NCBI RefSeq assembly: GCF_026410405.1
Contig: NZ_JAPMLN010000002.1
Location: forward strand, 64,056-128,055
DNA: 64,000 nucleotides
Direction: 5' to 3'
Source of the DNA: Marinicella gelatinilytica
GTDB taxonomy: Bacteria; Pseudomonadota; Gammaproteobacteria; Xanthomonadales; Marinicellaceae
A program made the translations under genes and the position numbers. Shown here piece by piece: positions 9,211-19,488 of this stretch. The stretch's first letter is position 1. Each line of letters begins with the position of its first letter. The notes beneath the pieces are model-generated. The model did not search any database. It was not told where the DNA came from and saw only the letters and a program-made list of their open reading frames with translations.

Positions 9211-10296
9211 TTAAAAACGCTTGATGCCACCGCGTAAAGCCAATAATGCGATACCGCAAATAATGGCCGGTGGCACAATCGTCATTAAAGGTGGTGACAA
9301 ATGATACACTTCGCCGACATTGAGCAGTGTTTTATTCATTAGATAAATAACAATGCCAATGACCATGCCAATCACTAAGCGCTGTGAAAAGCCGGCATTT
9401 CTGACGTTACCAAACAACACCACCATACCACACAATGCTGTGGTCATTACCAATAACGGAAAAGCCAGCTTAGCCCACCAGGCCATTTGATAAGCGCTTT
9501 GCAAACCACCCGACTGGGTATTAAATTGTTGTAACTGCTTTAAGTCGCGCAGGCTTAAATATTTGGCGCGGGTGGTGGATAAGTTGAGGATTTTTGGCTC
9601 AATACGTGATTGCCATCGTTGAGATTCAAGGTGCTTAAACTCAACCCCTTGCTCACTAAACACTGAAACCTTTAAATTCTCTAACGTCCATTGTTTATTC
9701 GCGTACAACGCCTTTTCAGCTTCCGACACTTGCACCAATTGTTGCTTTTCAAGCTCAAAAACTGTGACTCCTGACAATAGGTATTCTCCGGTTTCCGGCT
9801 GTTTCGTCATTTTATTGCTGCGAAACACCACATCACCATCCTTAATCCATACCGCATGCGTCACCGAAGTGGCCTGACCGGCAGATATTTTTTGATTACG
9901 GAACTGTTGCGCCATTTGCTCTGCTTTCGGGGACATATATTCGCCCATCAAAGTCACCGGCACCAACCAAACCAGTAAAGCCATCAACATCATTCCGGCA
10001 ATTCTTAGTTGGCTGATACCTGCGGCACGCATCACCACCAATTCGGATCCGGCGGCCAAAGCCCCCAGCGACACCACCACCGCCATTACTGCACTCACCG
10101 GAAACAGTTCATAAATTTTACTGGGGATGGTTAAAATCACAAAAAAGAACACATCGCCTAAGCTGTAATGAGGTGATATGTCATTGAGCTCCTTGATTAA
10201 ACCAAATAAAACATCAATGGACAGTAACAAAGCCACTGCCAAAGCCAAGCCAAAGCTCATGGTTCTAAAAATATAGCGGGTTAATATCATCATCAA
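9211..10296 (-). CDS. lptG: LPS export permease LptG
   Basis: A 361-residue permease of the LptB2FG transporter that extracts lipopolysaccharide from the inner membrane. The YjgP/YjgQ layout is visible: N-terminal helices (LTRYIFRTMSFGLALAVALLLS), a large periplasmic beta-rich domain (about 130-270), and C-terminal helices (LVIGMVIGIVIYLMNKTLLNVG). It is the second gene of the pair and its ATG overlaps the lptF stop by 4 bases, indicating translational coupling. E. coli LptG is 360 residues. Confidence 0.92.
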   Translation of the reverse strand: MMMILTRYIFRTMSFGLALAVALLLSIDVLFGLIKELNDISPHYSLGDVFFFVILTIPSKIYELFPVSAVMAVVVSLGALAAGSELVVMRAAGISQLRIAGMMLMALLVWLVPVTLMGEYMSPKAEQMAQQFRNQKISAGQATSVTHAVWIKDGDVVFRSNKMTKQPETGEYLLSGVTVFELEKQQLVQVSEAEKALYANKQWTLENLKVSVFSEQGVEFKHLESQRWQSRIEPKILNLSTTRAKYLSLRDLKQLQQFNTQSGGLQSAYQMAWWAKLAFPLLVMTTALCGMVVLFGNVRNAGFSQRLVIGMVIGIVIYLMNKTLLNVGEVYHLSPPLMTIVPPAIICGIALLALRGGIKRF

Positions 10297-11384
10297 GTTA
10301 CACCCTTCTTAGCTAACACCGGCTGTCGCAGTACACGCCCGTCCAGTCGTCGCAATCGCCACCAGCCGTAACCGATAAATAACAGATAAACCCACCATAA
10401 GCCAAAAATCATGGGAAGTGTGCCTTGTGCCAGCAATGATTGGCCAATCGTCAAAAGATTAATGAGCAACACATAGGCCGCCAAACCGGTGACTAAATTG
10501 ATGTATTTTGCTTCACGATGAGATGTTTTACTTAAAGAGACCGCCAATAAGAACAGCACCCATACAGAAATTGGTGGTACCAATCGGTAATGTAACTGAG
10601 CCCGATCAATGAGGTTATCACTGCGCCAAAGATCCAAGGTGGTTTTTGACTGCTCGTCCAACGCCGCAATCTCGCGTTTTAAATCCGGCAGTTTAATGTC
10701 GTTACGCTTAAACTGCATCATTTGATAACGGTTACTGCCCGGAACGCCTTCATTGCGATAGCCATCAAACAAGGCCACATATTTATGTCCATTTTCCTCA
10801 AATTCATAACCATAAGCAGCGGTAATGGTATCAATGCGATCGGGGTGATGAATGTTGGCAAAAATGTTTTCTACGCGCTTGGTCTCGGCATCAATGCGTT
10901 CCACATAGATCACGCCATCATCAGAAAAAAAACTTTGGAACTTACCTTCTGATAAGCCCATCAATGAAATGTCTTCACTGGCTCGCGTGGTTAACTCCTT
11001 AGACAATTGCGCAGCCATTGGCCCAATCCATAAAGCCAACAATGTGGTTATCAAAAACACCACCACAGCCAGCGGCACCAAGGCCTTTAAAATATCACGC
11101 AATGACCACCCAAAAGAATGCATCATCACCGCTTCCTGGTTACGATATAAACCACTTAAAGCGGTCAACAATCCCAGGAAAAATGACAACGGAATCAAAA
11201 TATTGAGTACATCGACCGACCGCAAGCTGAGTTCAATAAACAATAAGTCCGGTGCCAACACGCCGCGTGCAATGGCGCGCAATGTCGATGTAAACAAAGT
11301 TCCCACCATCAACAAAAACAACAGCATCAATACCACCAAGGATGTTTGGGTGCATTGTTTGCGCACATATTGCGTCAGTATCAT
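10293..11384 (-). CDS. lptF: LPS export permease LptF
   Basis: A 363-residue YjgP/YjgQ-family permease, partner of LptG. The N-terminal MILTQYVRKQCTQTSLVV is followed by helices, a periplasmic domain (FQSFFSDDGVIYVERIDAETKRVENIFA) and C-terminal membrane spans (AQLHYRLVPPISVWVLFLLAVSLS, a typical LptF sequence). It is transcribed divergently from pepA, as in E. coli. The intergenic region carries a perfect 18-bp inverted repeat that could matter for either gene. Confidence 0.92.
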   Translation of the reverse strand: MILTQYVRKQCTQTSLVVLMLLFLLMVGTLFTSTLRAIARGVLAPDLLFIELSLRSVDVLNILIPLSFFLGLLTALSGLYRNQEAVMMHSFGWSLRDILKALVPLAVVVFLITTLLALWIGPMAAQLSKELTTRASEDISLMGLSEGKFQSFFSDDGVIYVERIDAETKRVENIFANIHHPDRIDTITAAYGYEFEENGHKYVALFDGYRNEGVPGSNRYQMMQFKRNDIKLPDLKREIAALDEQSKTTLDLWRSDNLIDRAQLHYRLVPPISVWVLFLLAVSLSKTSHREAKYINLVTGLAAYVLLINLLTIGQSLLAQGTLPMIFGLWWVYLLFIGYGWWRLRRLDGRVLRQPVLAKKGVT

Positions 11385-11489
11385 GGCAAGTAAAAGTAAG
11401 AAAGCCGGTTATTTTAACAGCTTAACCCAGTCTGTGTATCAACGACATGCGTTTCAAAAAACATTTTTGCCGTTTTTATTTAATTATCA

Positions 11490-11571
11490 GAGACCTTTGA
11501 ATTAATCTGGGTCGATGGAAAAAACCCAACATTAGGGCTTTAACTTGATTCACGATTAATTCAAAGGTCTC
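11490..11571. repeat. Perfect 18-bp inverted repeat between lptF and pepA
   Basis: GAGACCTTTGAATTAATC at 11490-11507 is repeated exactly as its reverse complement at 11554-11571, with 46 bases between. Inside, TGGGT and ACCCA near 11508 and 11525 can form a second, smaller stem. It could fold as a long hairpin in RNA or bind a dimeric or looping regulator. It lies 106 bases before the lptF start and 92 before the pepA start. No T-run follows either arm, so it is not an ordinary terminator. Confidence 0.85.
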
Positions 11572-11662
11572 CATTAAGGTAAACATTCAATGGGTTTTTC
11601 ACTGGTTAAAGCTTGAGATGTTGATTAAAATCCCCAATTCGTTCAATTTAGGAGAAATTCTG

Positions 11663-13129
11663 ATGTCATTACACGCAACCGAACAAACACCTCACCAAAA
11701 TAAAGCCGATCAAATTATTATCGGCCTATTTCAAGATCAAAAAAGCAACAAACTCACCGAACAACTGAGCGATGTAAGCCAGAAACAGCTGGCTGACCGC
11801 ATTAAGCACAAAGATTTCAGCGGACAATCAGGTCAACAAGTCACCCTATATAATGACAACGGTCAACAAGTGTTGTTGGTTGGCTTAGGTAAAAATGACG
11901 ATTTCTCTGCCGACGACTTATATGACACCACCCACAAAGTAATTAGCACCACAGCCGGCTCGCGTTGTACATCTGTGGCAGTGTATTTACAGGCCGTCGA
12001 TTTTAAACATATCGACAAGCAACAAGCCACTAAATTGGTGACGCTGGCAGCATCTCACGCCACTTACCGTTATGAAGACACCAAGTCCTTTAAAGATGAC
12101 AATAAACATGCCTTAGATCGCATTGAGATATTCACCGATAAAGACAATGCAGAAGCCTTTCGTTTAGCGGCAGGTATAAGCAAAGGTATTAATGCCACGC
12201 GACATTTAGGTAACTATCCGCCTAACCTGTGTACCCCTAAATACATTGCCAAATACGCCACCGACATTGCCCATGGTCATGACAAATGTGACATTGATAT
12301 TTTAGACAAAAAACAAATGAAAAAAATGGGCATGGGCGCCTTACTGGCTGTGGCACAAGGCAGCCACAATAAACCACGTATGGTGGTACTTACCTACAAT
12401 GGTGCCGACAACAACAAAGACCCCATTGCACTAGTGGGCAAAGGCATCACCTTTGATACCGGCGGAATTTCCTTAAAACCAGGTGCCAACATGGACGAAA
12501 TGAAATACGACATGTGTGGCGCTGCCAGTGTTATTGGTGCTTTTGTGGCTGCGGTGGAATTAAACTTGCCGATTAACTTAAAAGTATTTGTACCGGCTGT
12601 GGAAAACATGCCTGATGGTAAAGCTTACCGCCCCGGCGATGTCATTACCTCTTACTCCGGCCAGACCATTGAAGTGTTAAACACCGATGCTGAAGGACGC
12701 ATGATTTTATGTGACACCCTAACCTATGCTCAGGAATTTAACCCGGAAGTGATTGTTGATTTAGCCACTTTAACCGGTGCTTGTGTGGTGGCTTTGGGCC
12801 ACAATGCCGCTGCCGTGATGACCAAAACTGACGGTATGGCAGAAGAATTTAAACAAGCCGGAGAACAAATTCACGACCGTGTGTGGGAATTACCCTTATG
12901 GGATGTGTACCAAAAACAACTGGACACCAGCTTTGCTGATATGAAAAACATTGGTGGTATGCCTGCAGGCACCATCACTGCCGGTTGTTTCCTATCACGC
13001 TTTACCAAAGACCAAAAGTGGGCACACATTGATATCGCCGGCGTTGCTTGGAAAGACAAAAAAGAAGGTGCCACCGGCCGTCCTGTGGCCATGTTGGTAC
13101 AATATTTAATTAACAAAAGCCGCGCGTAA
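11663..13129 (+). CDS. pepA: Leucyl aminopeptidase PepA
   Basis: A cytosolic two-metal M17 aminopeptidase of 488 residues. The start at 11663 (MSLHATEQ) follows TAGGAG by 8 bases, so it is preferred over an in-frame ATG at 11618. The C-terminal catalytic domain carries the metal ligands in [18 protein letters not shown] (Lys260, Asp265) and the family signature NTDAEGRM (about 340-347). In E. coli PepA also binds DNA and helps XerCD recombination and carAB control; whether it does so here is unknown. valS follows after 5 bases. The usual holC gene between pepA and valS is absent. Confidence 0.94.
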   Translation: MSLHATEQTPHQNKADQIIIGLFQDQKSNKLTEQLSDVSQKQLADRIKHKDFSGQSGQQVTLYNDNGQQVLLVGLGKNDDFSADDLYDTTHKVISTTAGSRCTSVAVYLQAVDFKHIDKQQATKLVTLAASHATYRYEDTKSFKDDNKHALDRIEIFTDKDNAEAFRLAAGISKGINATRHLGNYPPNLCTPKYIAKYATDIAHGHDKCDIDILDKKQMKKMGMGALLAVAQGSHNKPRMVVLTYNGADNNKDPIALVGKGITFDTGGISLKPGANMDEMKYDMCGAASVIGAFVAAVELNLPINLKVFVPAVENMPDGKAYRPGDVITSYSGQTIEVLNTDAEGRMILCDTLTYAQEFNPEVIVDLATLTGACVVALGHNAAAVMTKTDGMAEEFKQAGEQIHDRVWELPLWDVYQKQLDTSFADMKNIGGMPAGTITAGCFLSRFTKDQKWAHIDIAGVAWKDKKEGATGRPVAMLVQYLINKSRA

Positions 13130-13134
13130 AACCC

Positions 13135-15906
13135 ATGATTGAAAAATACGACCCAACCGCCATTGAAAGCAAATGGTACGAAACCTGGGAACAGAAGGGC
13201 TACTTTAAACCCAACGGTGAGAATAGAGAATCGTATTGTATTATGATTCCGCCGCCCAATGTGACCGGAACTTTGCATATGGGCCATGCCTTTCAAGACA
13301 CCATCATGGACACCTTAATTCGTTATCAACGGATGCAAGGTAAAAACACCCTATGGCAACCCGGCACCGATCACGCCGGAATCGCCACACAAATGGTGGT
13401 CGAAAGACAGCTCAACGCGCAAGGTACATCACGAACTGAGTTGGGTCGTGACGCTTTTATGGAAAAAGTTTGGCAATGGAAACAACAATCAGGCGACACC
13501 ATTACCAATCAATTGCGGCGTTTAGGTGCTTCTCCCGATTGGTCTCGGGAGCGCTTCACCATGGACAAAGGCATGTCCAATGCGGTATTAAAAGTGTTTG
13601 TTGATCTTTATAACGAAGGTTTGATTTACCGTGGTCAGAGATTGGTCAATTGGGACCCGACATTGAACACAGCTTTAAGTGATTTAGAGGTAGAATCTCA
13701 CGAAGAAAAAGGTCATATGTGGCACTTTAGCTATCCGGTTGCCGATAAAGACGGCCAGGCCACTGAAAAGACACTAACCATTGCCACAACACGTCCCGAA
13801 ACCTTACTGGGAGATACTGCAGTCGCGGTCAACCCATCCGATGAACGCTTTAATCATCTGATTGGCCAACATGTACTATTGCCGATTTGTAACCGCCTTA
13901 TACCGATCGTCGGTGACGAGCATGCCGACCCTGACAAAGGCACCGGCTGTGTGAAAATTACGCCAGCTCATGACTTCAATGATTATGAAGTGGGTCAGCG
14001 TCATCATTTACCGATGATTAATATTTTAAACAAAGACGGCACCCTCAATAATGAAGTGCCGAACGACTATCGTGGCATGACCAGACAACAAGCCCGTCAA
14101 GCCGTGGTCGACAAGATGCGTGAACTGGGTTTGTTAAAAACCATTAAAGACCATGTGTTGATGGTGCCCCGTGGTGATCGCTCCGGTGATGTGATTGAAC
14201 CCTTACTCACCGACCAATGGTATGTCGATGCCAAAACCCTGGCCAAACCGGCCATCAAAGCGGTAGAAAACGGTGATATTAAATTTGTTCCGGATAATTG
14301 GAAAAACACCTATTACGCCTGGATGCGCGATATTCAAGACTGGTGTATTTCTCGGCAACTATGGTGGGGACACCGTATTCCCGCTTGGTATGATGAAAAC
14401 AACACCATTTATGTGGGTTTATCAGAATCGGATGTTCGCAACAAACACGACCTTGATGACGATGTGAAGTTACGTCAGGAATCCGATGTTTTAGACACTT
14501 GGTTCTCATCGGCTTTATGGCCTTTTGCGACATTAGACTGGCCGCAAAACAGTGATGCCTTAAAAGATTTTTATCCCGGCAATGTGTTGGTCACAGGTTT
14601 TGACATCATCTTCTTCTGGGTGGCACGGATGATTATGATGGGCATTAAGTTTATGGACGAAGTGCCTTTTAAAGAAGTGTATATCCACGGACTTGTTCGC
14701 GATTCCCATGGTCAAAAAATGTCTAAATCTAAAGGCAATGTACTAGACCCCCTGGATTTAATAGATGGCATCAGCCTGGAAGAACTAATCGCCAAACGCA
14801 CCCGCGGCTTAATGCAAGATCAGCCGGACAAAGTTAATCACATCAAAAAGCAGACCATAGAAGATTTCCCAGATGGCATCAAAGCTTATGGCTGTGACGC
14901 TCTGCGCTTTACCTTTGCATCATTGGCCAGCACCGGACGTGACATTAACTTTGATATGGGTCGCGTTGAAGGTTATCGAAATTTTTGTAACAAAATATTC
15001 AATGCCGCCCGTTTTGTGCTGATGAATTGTGAAGATTTTGATATCTCTGTTAAAAAATCCTATGCACCAAGCACCGCCGAACGCTGGATAATATCAAGAT
15101 TACAACACTGTATTGCCGATTACCGCAAACATCTGGATAGCTACCGTTTGGATTTAGCCAGCCAAGTGATTTACGATTTTTTCTGGAACGAATACTGTGA
15201 TTGGTTTCTGGAAATGGCGAAGCCATTATTAAAAACAGAACAAAAACCCCATGTTCAGTACACATTATTAACAGTGCTGGATCAGGCGTTGCGTTTATTG
15301 CATCCGATTATGCCGTTTTTAACCGAGGAAATCTGGCAAGCAGTCGCTGAAAAACTGACACTGGGCAGTCAGTCCATTATGATTTCGGCATTCCCATCAG
15401 CCAACGCAAAAAAAATAGACACCGAAGCCGATAGTGAGATTCAATGGCTTAAACAATTAACACTAAGCGTGCGACAAATCCGTTCAGAGATGAACATTGC
15501 ACCGGGCAAGAAACTAACGGTGTTACTCAGTGACTATAACGACAAAGATGCACATAATGTGGATCGACACCAAGAACTCATCAACACCATGGCGCGCCTG
15601 GATGGTATTGAGCTGTTGCCCAAAAACAGCCAAGAGCCGCCTTCGGCCACCGGCTTAATCGGTACCACCAAAGTACTGATACCTTTGGCCGGCTTAATTG
15701 ATAAAAATGAAGAAATGCAGCGCATTGCTAAAAACATGGCAAAAGTGGAACAAGAAATCAAACGTGCTGAGGGTAAATTAAATAACGAAAAATTCACCGC
15801 CAAAGCCCCCGATTCAGTGGTTAAAGCAGAACGCGAAAAATTGCAACAAAACCAAACTGCACTCAAGGAACTGGAAGAGCAACGCACTAAGCTCGAACAG
15901 CTGTAA
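13135..15906 (+). CDS. valS: Valine-tRNA ligase
   Basis: A class I aminoacyl-tRNA synthetase of 923 residues that charges tRNA-Val. The ATP-binding HIGH motif appears as HMGH (48-51, in [16 protein letters not shown]) and KMSKS at about 528-532 ([17 protein letters not shown]). The editing domain ([15 protein letters not shown]) lies between them. The C-terminal coiled coil typical of ValRS is seen at the end ([21 protein letters not shown]). Length is close to E. coli ValS (951). It directly follows pepA and is probably co-transcribed with it. Confidence 0.96.
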   Translation: MIEKYDPTAIESKWYETWEQKGYFKPNGENRESYCIMIPPPNVTGTLHMGHAFQDTIMDTLIRYQRMQGKNTLWQPGTDHAGIATQMVVERQLNAQGTSRTELGRDAFMEKVWQWKQQSGDTITNQLRRLGASPDWSRERFTMDKGMSNAVLKVFVDLYNEGLIYRGQRLVNWDPTLNTALSDLEVESHEEKGHMWHFSYPVADKDGQATEKTLTIATTRPETLLGDTAVAVNPSDERFNHLIGQHVLLPICNRLIPIVGDEHADPDKGTGCVKITPAHDFNDYEVGQRHHLPMINILNKDGTLNNEVPNDYRGMTRQQARQAVVDKMRELGLLKTIKDHVLMVPRGDRSGDVIEPLLTDQWYVDAKTLAKPAIKAVENGDIKFVPDNWKNTYYAWMRDIQDWCISRQLWWGHRIPAWYDENNTIYVGLSESDVRNKHDLDDDVKLRQESDVLDTWFSSALWPFATLDWPQNSDALKDFYPGNVLVTGFDIIFFWVARMIMMGIKFMDEVPFKEVYIHGLVRDSHGQKMSKSKGNVLDPLDLIDGISLEELIAKRTRGLMQDQPDKVNHIKKQTIEDFPDGIKAYGCDALRFTFASLASTGRDINFDMGRVEGYRNFCNKIFNAARFVLMNCEDFDISVKKSYAPSTAERWIISRLQHCIADYRKHLDSYRLDLASQVIYDFFWNEYCDWFLEMAKPLLKTEQKPHVQYTLLTVLDQALRLLHPIMPFLTEEIWQAVAEKLTLGSQSIMISAFPSANAKKIDTEADSEIQWLKQLTLSVRQIRSEMNIAPGKKLTVLLSDYNDKDAHNVDRHQELINTMARLDGIELLPKNSQEPPSATGLIGTTKVLIPLAGLIDKNEEMQRIAKNMAKVEQEIKRAEGKLNNEKFTAKAPDSVVKAEREKLQQNQTALKELEEQRTKLEQL

Positions 15907-15913
15907 ATTGATT

Positions 15914-15943
15914 AACGGTCATCGGCTTAGACCGGTGACCGTT
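15914..15943 (+). terminator. Strong hairpin after valS, possible terminator
   Basis: AACGGTCATCGG and CCGGTGACCGTT form a 12-bp stem with one G-U pair and a 6-base loop, 7 bases after the valS stop. Only a weak T-run follows, so it may slow or end transcription, or protect the 3' end. Confidence 0.4.
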
Positions 15944-16040
15944 CTGTCAGAACATCATCAACACAGGTCATTTATTCGTGACGCTATTAAATACCTCACA
16001 TATTAGGTAAAATGATAAATCAATTAAATTGTTTTTTATC

Positions 16041-16625
16041 ATGCCGAAATACTTAGCTTGCCTATTCCTTGCACTATCATCTTTAACGCAGGCCGCCTGC
16101 CCTGAGGATAAGGCCTACCCGAATAATATGTTCCCTGAACTTGTCTTTGAAACCACCATGGGTACCATCACCGTGGAATTAGACCGCTTAAAAGCACCCA
16201 TGACAACAAACCATATTTTACATTTGGTCAAAAACAAAACCTACGATGATACGCTGATCCATAGGATTGTGCCGGGCTTTGTTATCCAAGCCGGTGCCTT
16301 TGCCGCTGATTTATCGGAAGTGGAGGCTTGTGATACAGTTATTAATGAATCAGGCAATGGCCTTAAAAATAGCCGTGGTAGTTTATCCATGGCGCGCTAT
16401 AATGATCCACATTCGGCCACTGCCAGTTTCTTTATTAATCTGGGTGACAATGACAACTTAAACCCAAGCTCAGATGGCTGGGGTTATGCTGTATTTGGCT
16501 ATGTCACTGCCGGCATGGATGTGGTTGATAAAATGGCTGCTGTCAAAACCCAATACAGCAACGAACTAGACGCCAAGGATGTTCCTGTAGAAACCATTAA
16601 AATCTTATCCGCACAGGTGAAATAA
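16041..16625 (+). CDS. Secreted cyclophilin-type peptidyl-prolyl isomerase
   Basis: A cyclophilin of 194 residues with a signal peptide (MPKYLACLFLALSSLTQA) and so probably periplasmic, like PpiA. The core shows VFETTMGTITVELDRLKAP, then HRIVPGFVIQAGAF, the active-site Arg in that segment, GSLSMARYNDPHSATASFFINLGDN and WGYAVFGYVTAGMDVVD. I use the ATG at 16041; an upstream in-frame TTG at 16029 is less likely. Its stop codon overlaps the ATG of the next gene by one base, which links it to the lipid-transport operon. Confidence 0.9.
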   Translation: MPKYLACLFLALSSLTQAACPEDKAYPNNMFPELVFETTMGTITVELDRLKAPMTTNHILHLVKNKTYDDTLIHRIVPGFVIQAGAFAADLSEVEACDTVINESGNGLKNSRGSLSMARYNDPHSATASFFINLGDNDNLNPSSDGWGYAVFGYVTAGMDVVDKMAAVKTQYSNELDAKDVPVETIKILSAQVK

Positions 16626-16936
16626 TGAAATCAGACCTGATTAACTTCGAAAAAGACGATCACCATTGCACCCTATTTGTTCAAGGTGATGTGGATTTAT
16701 CCAATTCTTCTGAACTACGCAAAACCATCCTCAGTGCTCTAAAGACTTCGCCGCTGGTGGAAGTGGATTTGGCCGATGTCACTTATATTGACTCATCAGG
16801 AATCGCCGCCTTGGTCGAAGGTTTGCAGTATGCCAATAACCATGACAAATCATTCCACTTAAAACGATTAAGCGCTCATGTGAAGTCCATAATAGAACTG
16901 GCACGACTGGATCAGGTATTTACCATTGATGACTAA
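16625..16936 (+). CDS. STAS-domain protein of the lipid transporter (MlaB-like)
   Basis: A 103-residue STAS domain. The characteristic VEVDLADVTYIDSSGIAALVEGLQYA contains the serine (in DSSG) that is phosphorylated in anti-sigma-factor antagonists and is structurally conserved in MlaB. In Mla complexes the STAS subunit binds the ATPase and steadies it. Here it precedes the permease, with an overlap of 8 bases, unlike E. coli where mlaB comes last. Confidence 0.85.
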   Translation: MKSDLINFEKDDHHCTLFVQGDVDLSNSSELRKTILSALKTSPLVEVDLADVTYIDSSGIAALVEGLQYANNHDKSFHLKRLSAHVKSIIELARLDQVFTIDD

Positions 16937-17726
16937 GCTTACACAAAAAGTTGAAAATCTCGGACAAATGACCGTACAAGCATTGGAACGACTGGGCTTT
17001 GCCATGCGCTTATTTTGGGACAGTTTTTATTGGCTGATTGCGGGTCGAAAATATAAGCAAAGACTGCGCTTTAGCCAGGTTGTTAAATACATTAAGTCCG
17101 AAGGCGTTGATGCACTACCCATTGTGTTGATGTTGGCTCTGGTGGTTGGTATGATGCTCGCGATTCAACTTATTTATGCACTAGAGGCATTTGGCGCTGA
17201 ATCACAGGTTTTGCTCGCCATTGCCAAATCTGTCACCCGTGAATTTTCACCCTTGATAACCGGTATCATTGTCGCCGGTCGCTCCGGTGCGGCCATTGCC
17301 GCGCGAATTGGCTCACAAACCGTGTCCCAAGAAATTGATGCCTTAAATGTCATGGGCGTGGTGCCGGTTCGTTATTTAGTGTTACCGCCTTTGTTGGCTT
17401 TAATTATCTCCATGCCCTTGCTTATTATTGCCGCCGATATTGTCGCCATTTTTGGGGGCGCACTGTTCAGTGTCACCAAACTGGATATGAGTATATCTGC
17501 CTATATGGTTGATTCTTTTAATGTTTTGGTTGTCGGTGATATTATGCAAGGCCTGATTAAAAGTGTGGTGTTTGGTATTATTATTGTTTTAGTGGGTGCC
17601 ACCACCGGATTTTATGTCACCAACGGTGCTGAAGGCGTGGGTAAAGCCACCACCACGGCGGTGGTGGTTTCTATTTCATTTATTGTTTTCGCCGATATGA
17701 TAGCCAGTTTTTTCTTAACAAAATGA
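16929..17726 (+). CDS. mlaE: Lipid ABC transporter permease, MlaE family
   Basis: A 265-residue permease. The ATG at 16929 overlaps the STAS gene; the in-frame TTG at 16926 is less likely. Family motifs are clear: ITGIIVAGRSGAAIAARIGSQTVSQEIDALNVMG, and the C-terminal helix ending in ADMIASFFLTK. An N-terminal amphipathic interface helix precedes five membrane spans. It would move phospholipids between the membranes with MlaF and MlaD. The ATPase start overlaps its stop by 4 bases. Confidence 0.92.
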   Translation: MTKLTQKVENLGQMTVQALERLGFAMRLFWDSFYWLIAGRKYKQRLRFSQVVKYIKSEGVDALPIVLMLALVVGMMLAIQLIYALEAFGAESQVLLAIAKSVTREFSPLITGIIVAGRSGAAIAARIGSQTVSQEIDALNVMGVVPVRYLVLPPLLALIISMPLLIIAADIVAIFGGALFSVTKLDMSISAYMVDSFNVLVVGDIMQGLIKSVVFGIIIVLVGATTGFYVTNGAEGVGKATTTAVVVSISFIVFADMIASFFLTK

Positions 17727-18547
17727 CAAGCCAAAACCACAAAACACCGGACAAAGTGATTGAGGTCACTGATTTAGTGACCCATTACGGTACCCGTAAA
17801 ATACTTGATGGCATGAACTTTGAGGTAGAACGCGGTGAAATACGCGTTATTATGGGCGGCTCCGGCTCCGGCAAATCCACCTTACTTTGGTATATTCTGG
17901 GGTTATATAAACCCACAGAAGGTCGTATTAAAGTGCTGGGTGAAGACATCAATCAAATCAGCTTTAATGAGCATTTAAAACTAAAACAAAACATCGGCGT
18001 GTCTTTCCAAAGCGGCGCGCTATTTTCATCCATGTCAGTGGGGGAAAATGTGGCCTTCCCATTAAGAGAATTTACCGATTTGGACGAAAACACCATCCGC
18101 ATCATTACCCGCATGAAGCTTGAAGTGGTGAATTTGGGTGGTTTTCATAAACTGATGCCATCGCAACTATCAGGGGGCATGATTAAACGCGCCGCCTTAG
18201 CCAGAGCCATTGTTATGGACCCTAAGTTGTTGTTTTTTGATGAACCATCAGCCGGCTTAGATCCGGTGGTGGCCTCAGAGATTGATGATTTGATTTTGTC
18301 TTTACGCGATAATATGGGCATGAGCATGGTGGTGGTCACCCATGAACTGGAAAGTGCTTTTAAAATTGCCGATCGCATCACCGTATTAGATCAAGGTAAA
18401 AACTTACTGACGGCTTCGGTTGAAGAAGTGAAAAAATCGAAAAACAAACGCATCATGGATTTATTACAGCGTCGCTCGCGTCATGATAAACTTGACCCGG
18501 AAGAATATTTGCGACGGCTCACACAGGAAAACTACACATTATCATGA
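17723..18547 (+). CDS. mlaF: Lipid ABC transporter ATP-binding protein, MlaF family
   Basis: A 274-residue ABC ATPase. It has Walker A GGSGSGKST (about residues 50-58), signature LSGGMIKRAALARAI, Walker B LLFFDEPSAGLDP and the switch histidine in VVVTHELES. The LSGGM form of the signature is typical of MlaF-type lipid ATPases. It overlaps the genes on both sides by 4 bases, consistent with tight co-translation. Confidence 0.93.
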   Translation: MTSQNHKTPDKVIEVTDLVTHYGTRKILDGMNFEVERGEIRVIMGGSGSGKSTLLWYILGLYKPTEGRIKVLGEDINQISFNEHLKLKQNIGVSFQSGALFSSMSVGENVAFPLREFTDLDENTIRIITRMKLEVVNLGGFHKLMPSQLSGGMIKRAALARAIVMDPKLLFFDEPSAGLDPVVASEIDDLILSLRDNMGMSMVVVTHELESAFKIADRITVLDQGKNLLTASVEEVKKSKNKRIMDLLQRRSRHDKLDPEEYLRRLTQENYTLS

Positions 18548-19488
18548 AACAAAAAGTCAGTCATTATTTTTGGGTCGGTCTGTTTACCTTAGGTATCGGT
18601 ATCCTGACTTTGGCATTACTGGTTGTGATGACCAACCAACAAGCCGACAGTGTCGAATACCATAGTTATTATGACAATGTTAACGGCCTCAGCTTTGGTA
18701 AACCAGTTTACTTCGAAGGCTACCGTGTCGGTCAGATTGAGACCATTACCCCTGAATTTGATAGTCGGAAAGTGCGTTTTAAGGTCACATATTCTGTTTA
18801 TAAGGACTGGCGCATACCCAGTAATTCTACGGCACAAATTAATGCCGGTGGTTTAATTGCGGATATGACCATTAATATTAACGGCGGTGATGCAGACACC
18901 TACTTTACACCCGGTGATAACATTCCCGGCGAACAACCGGCTGATTTGTTCGCCGAATTGGCCAAAACAACCGATAAAATCAACAACCTGACTGATGAAA
19001 AAATCTCCCCAATGTTAGATTTACTGAGTGAACGCTTAGACCGCATCACCGGTGAAATCGATGGTGCTTTACCGGGAATCATAGGCAATATCAATACCGC
19101 CAGTGAGGATTTAGCCGAGGTGTTGAAAAACAGTAAAGCCATCGTCAGCGGCGAAAACCAACAAAAAATCACCACCACCTTATCTAATCTGACTGATTTA
19201 ACTGAACAAATCAAACAATCCGTCAACACCTTGGATAATGGCTTAAATAATATTGACGGATTAGTCACTGATGCCCGTGATTTATTAACCGGTGAAGACT
19301 CTGATATGTCACGTATTTTAAAAGCCGGTGCGCATGTTATGCACAGCTTATCCGGTCGTTTTGAAATCATTATGAACGACATGGAATCTGCCGGCCGAAA
19401 CTTAAACGAAGCCACCAACGAAATCCGTAAAGATCCGTCTAAATTAATTTTCTCAGGCAAATCTGAAATTAAGGATGATGAATTATGA
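18544..19488 (+). CDS. mlaD: MCE-domain lipid transport protein, MlaD-like
   Basis: A 314-residue protein anchored by one N-terminal membrane helix (about 8-30). The MCE domain follows (about 40-115, VNGLSFGKPVYFEGYRVGQIETI). The C-terminal 200 residues are predicted helical (AELAKTTDKINNLTDEKISP, TTLSNLTDLTEQIKQSVNTLDNG). E. coli MlaD has 183 residues and lacks this long tail. The extra helices resemble those of PqiB or mycobacterial Mce proteins, which form tunnels across the periplasm, so a direct bridge rather than a shuttle is possible. Confidence 0.88.
   Translation: MKQKVSHYFWVGLFTLGIGILTLALLVVMTNQQADSVEYHSYYDNVNGLSFGKPVYFEGYRVGQIETITPEFDSRKVRFKVTYSVYKDWRIPSNSTAQINAGGLIADMTININGGDADTYFTPGDNIPGEQPADLFAELAKTTDKINNLTDEKISPMLDLLSERLDRITGEIDGALPGIIGNINTASEDLAEVLKNSKAIVSGENQQKITTTLSNLTDLTEQIKQSVNTLDNGLNNIDGLVTDARDLLTGEDSDMSRILKAGAHVMHSLSGRFEIIMNDMESAGRNLNEATNEIRKDPSKLIFSGKSEIKDDEL

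Noticed and set aside
11018-11206. Overlapping frames opposite lptF and other long genes
   Set aside because: They lie wholly within well-supported genes and lack ribosome binding sites or recognisable domains.
11618-11662. Upstream start for pepA
   Set aside because: The extra 15 residues do not match the family, and a clear TAGGAG lies before the ATG at 11663.
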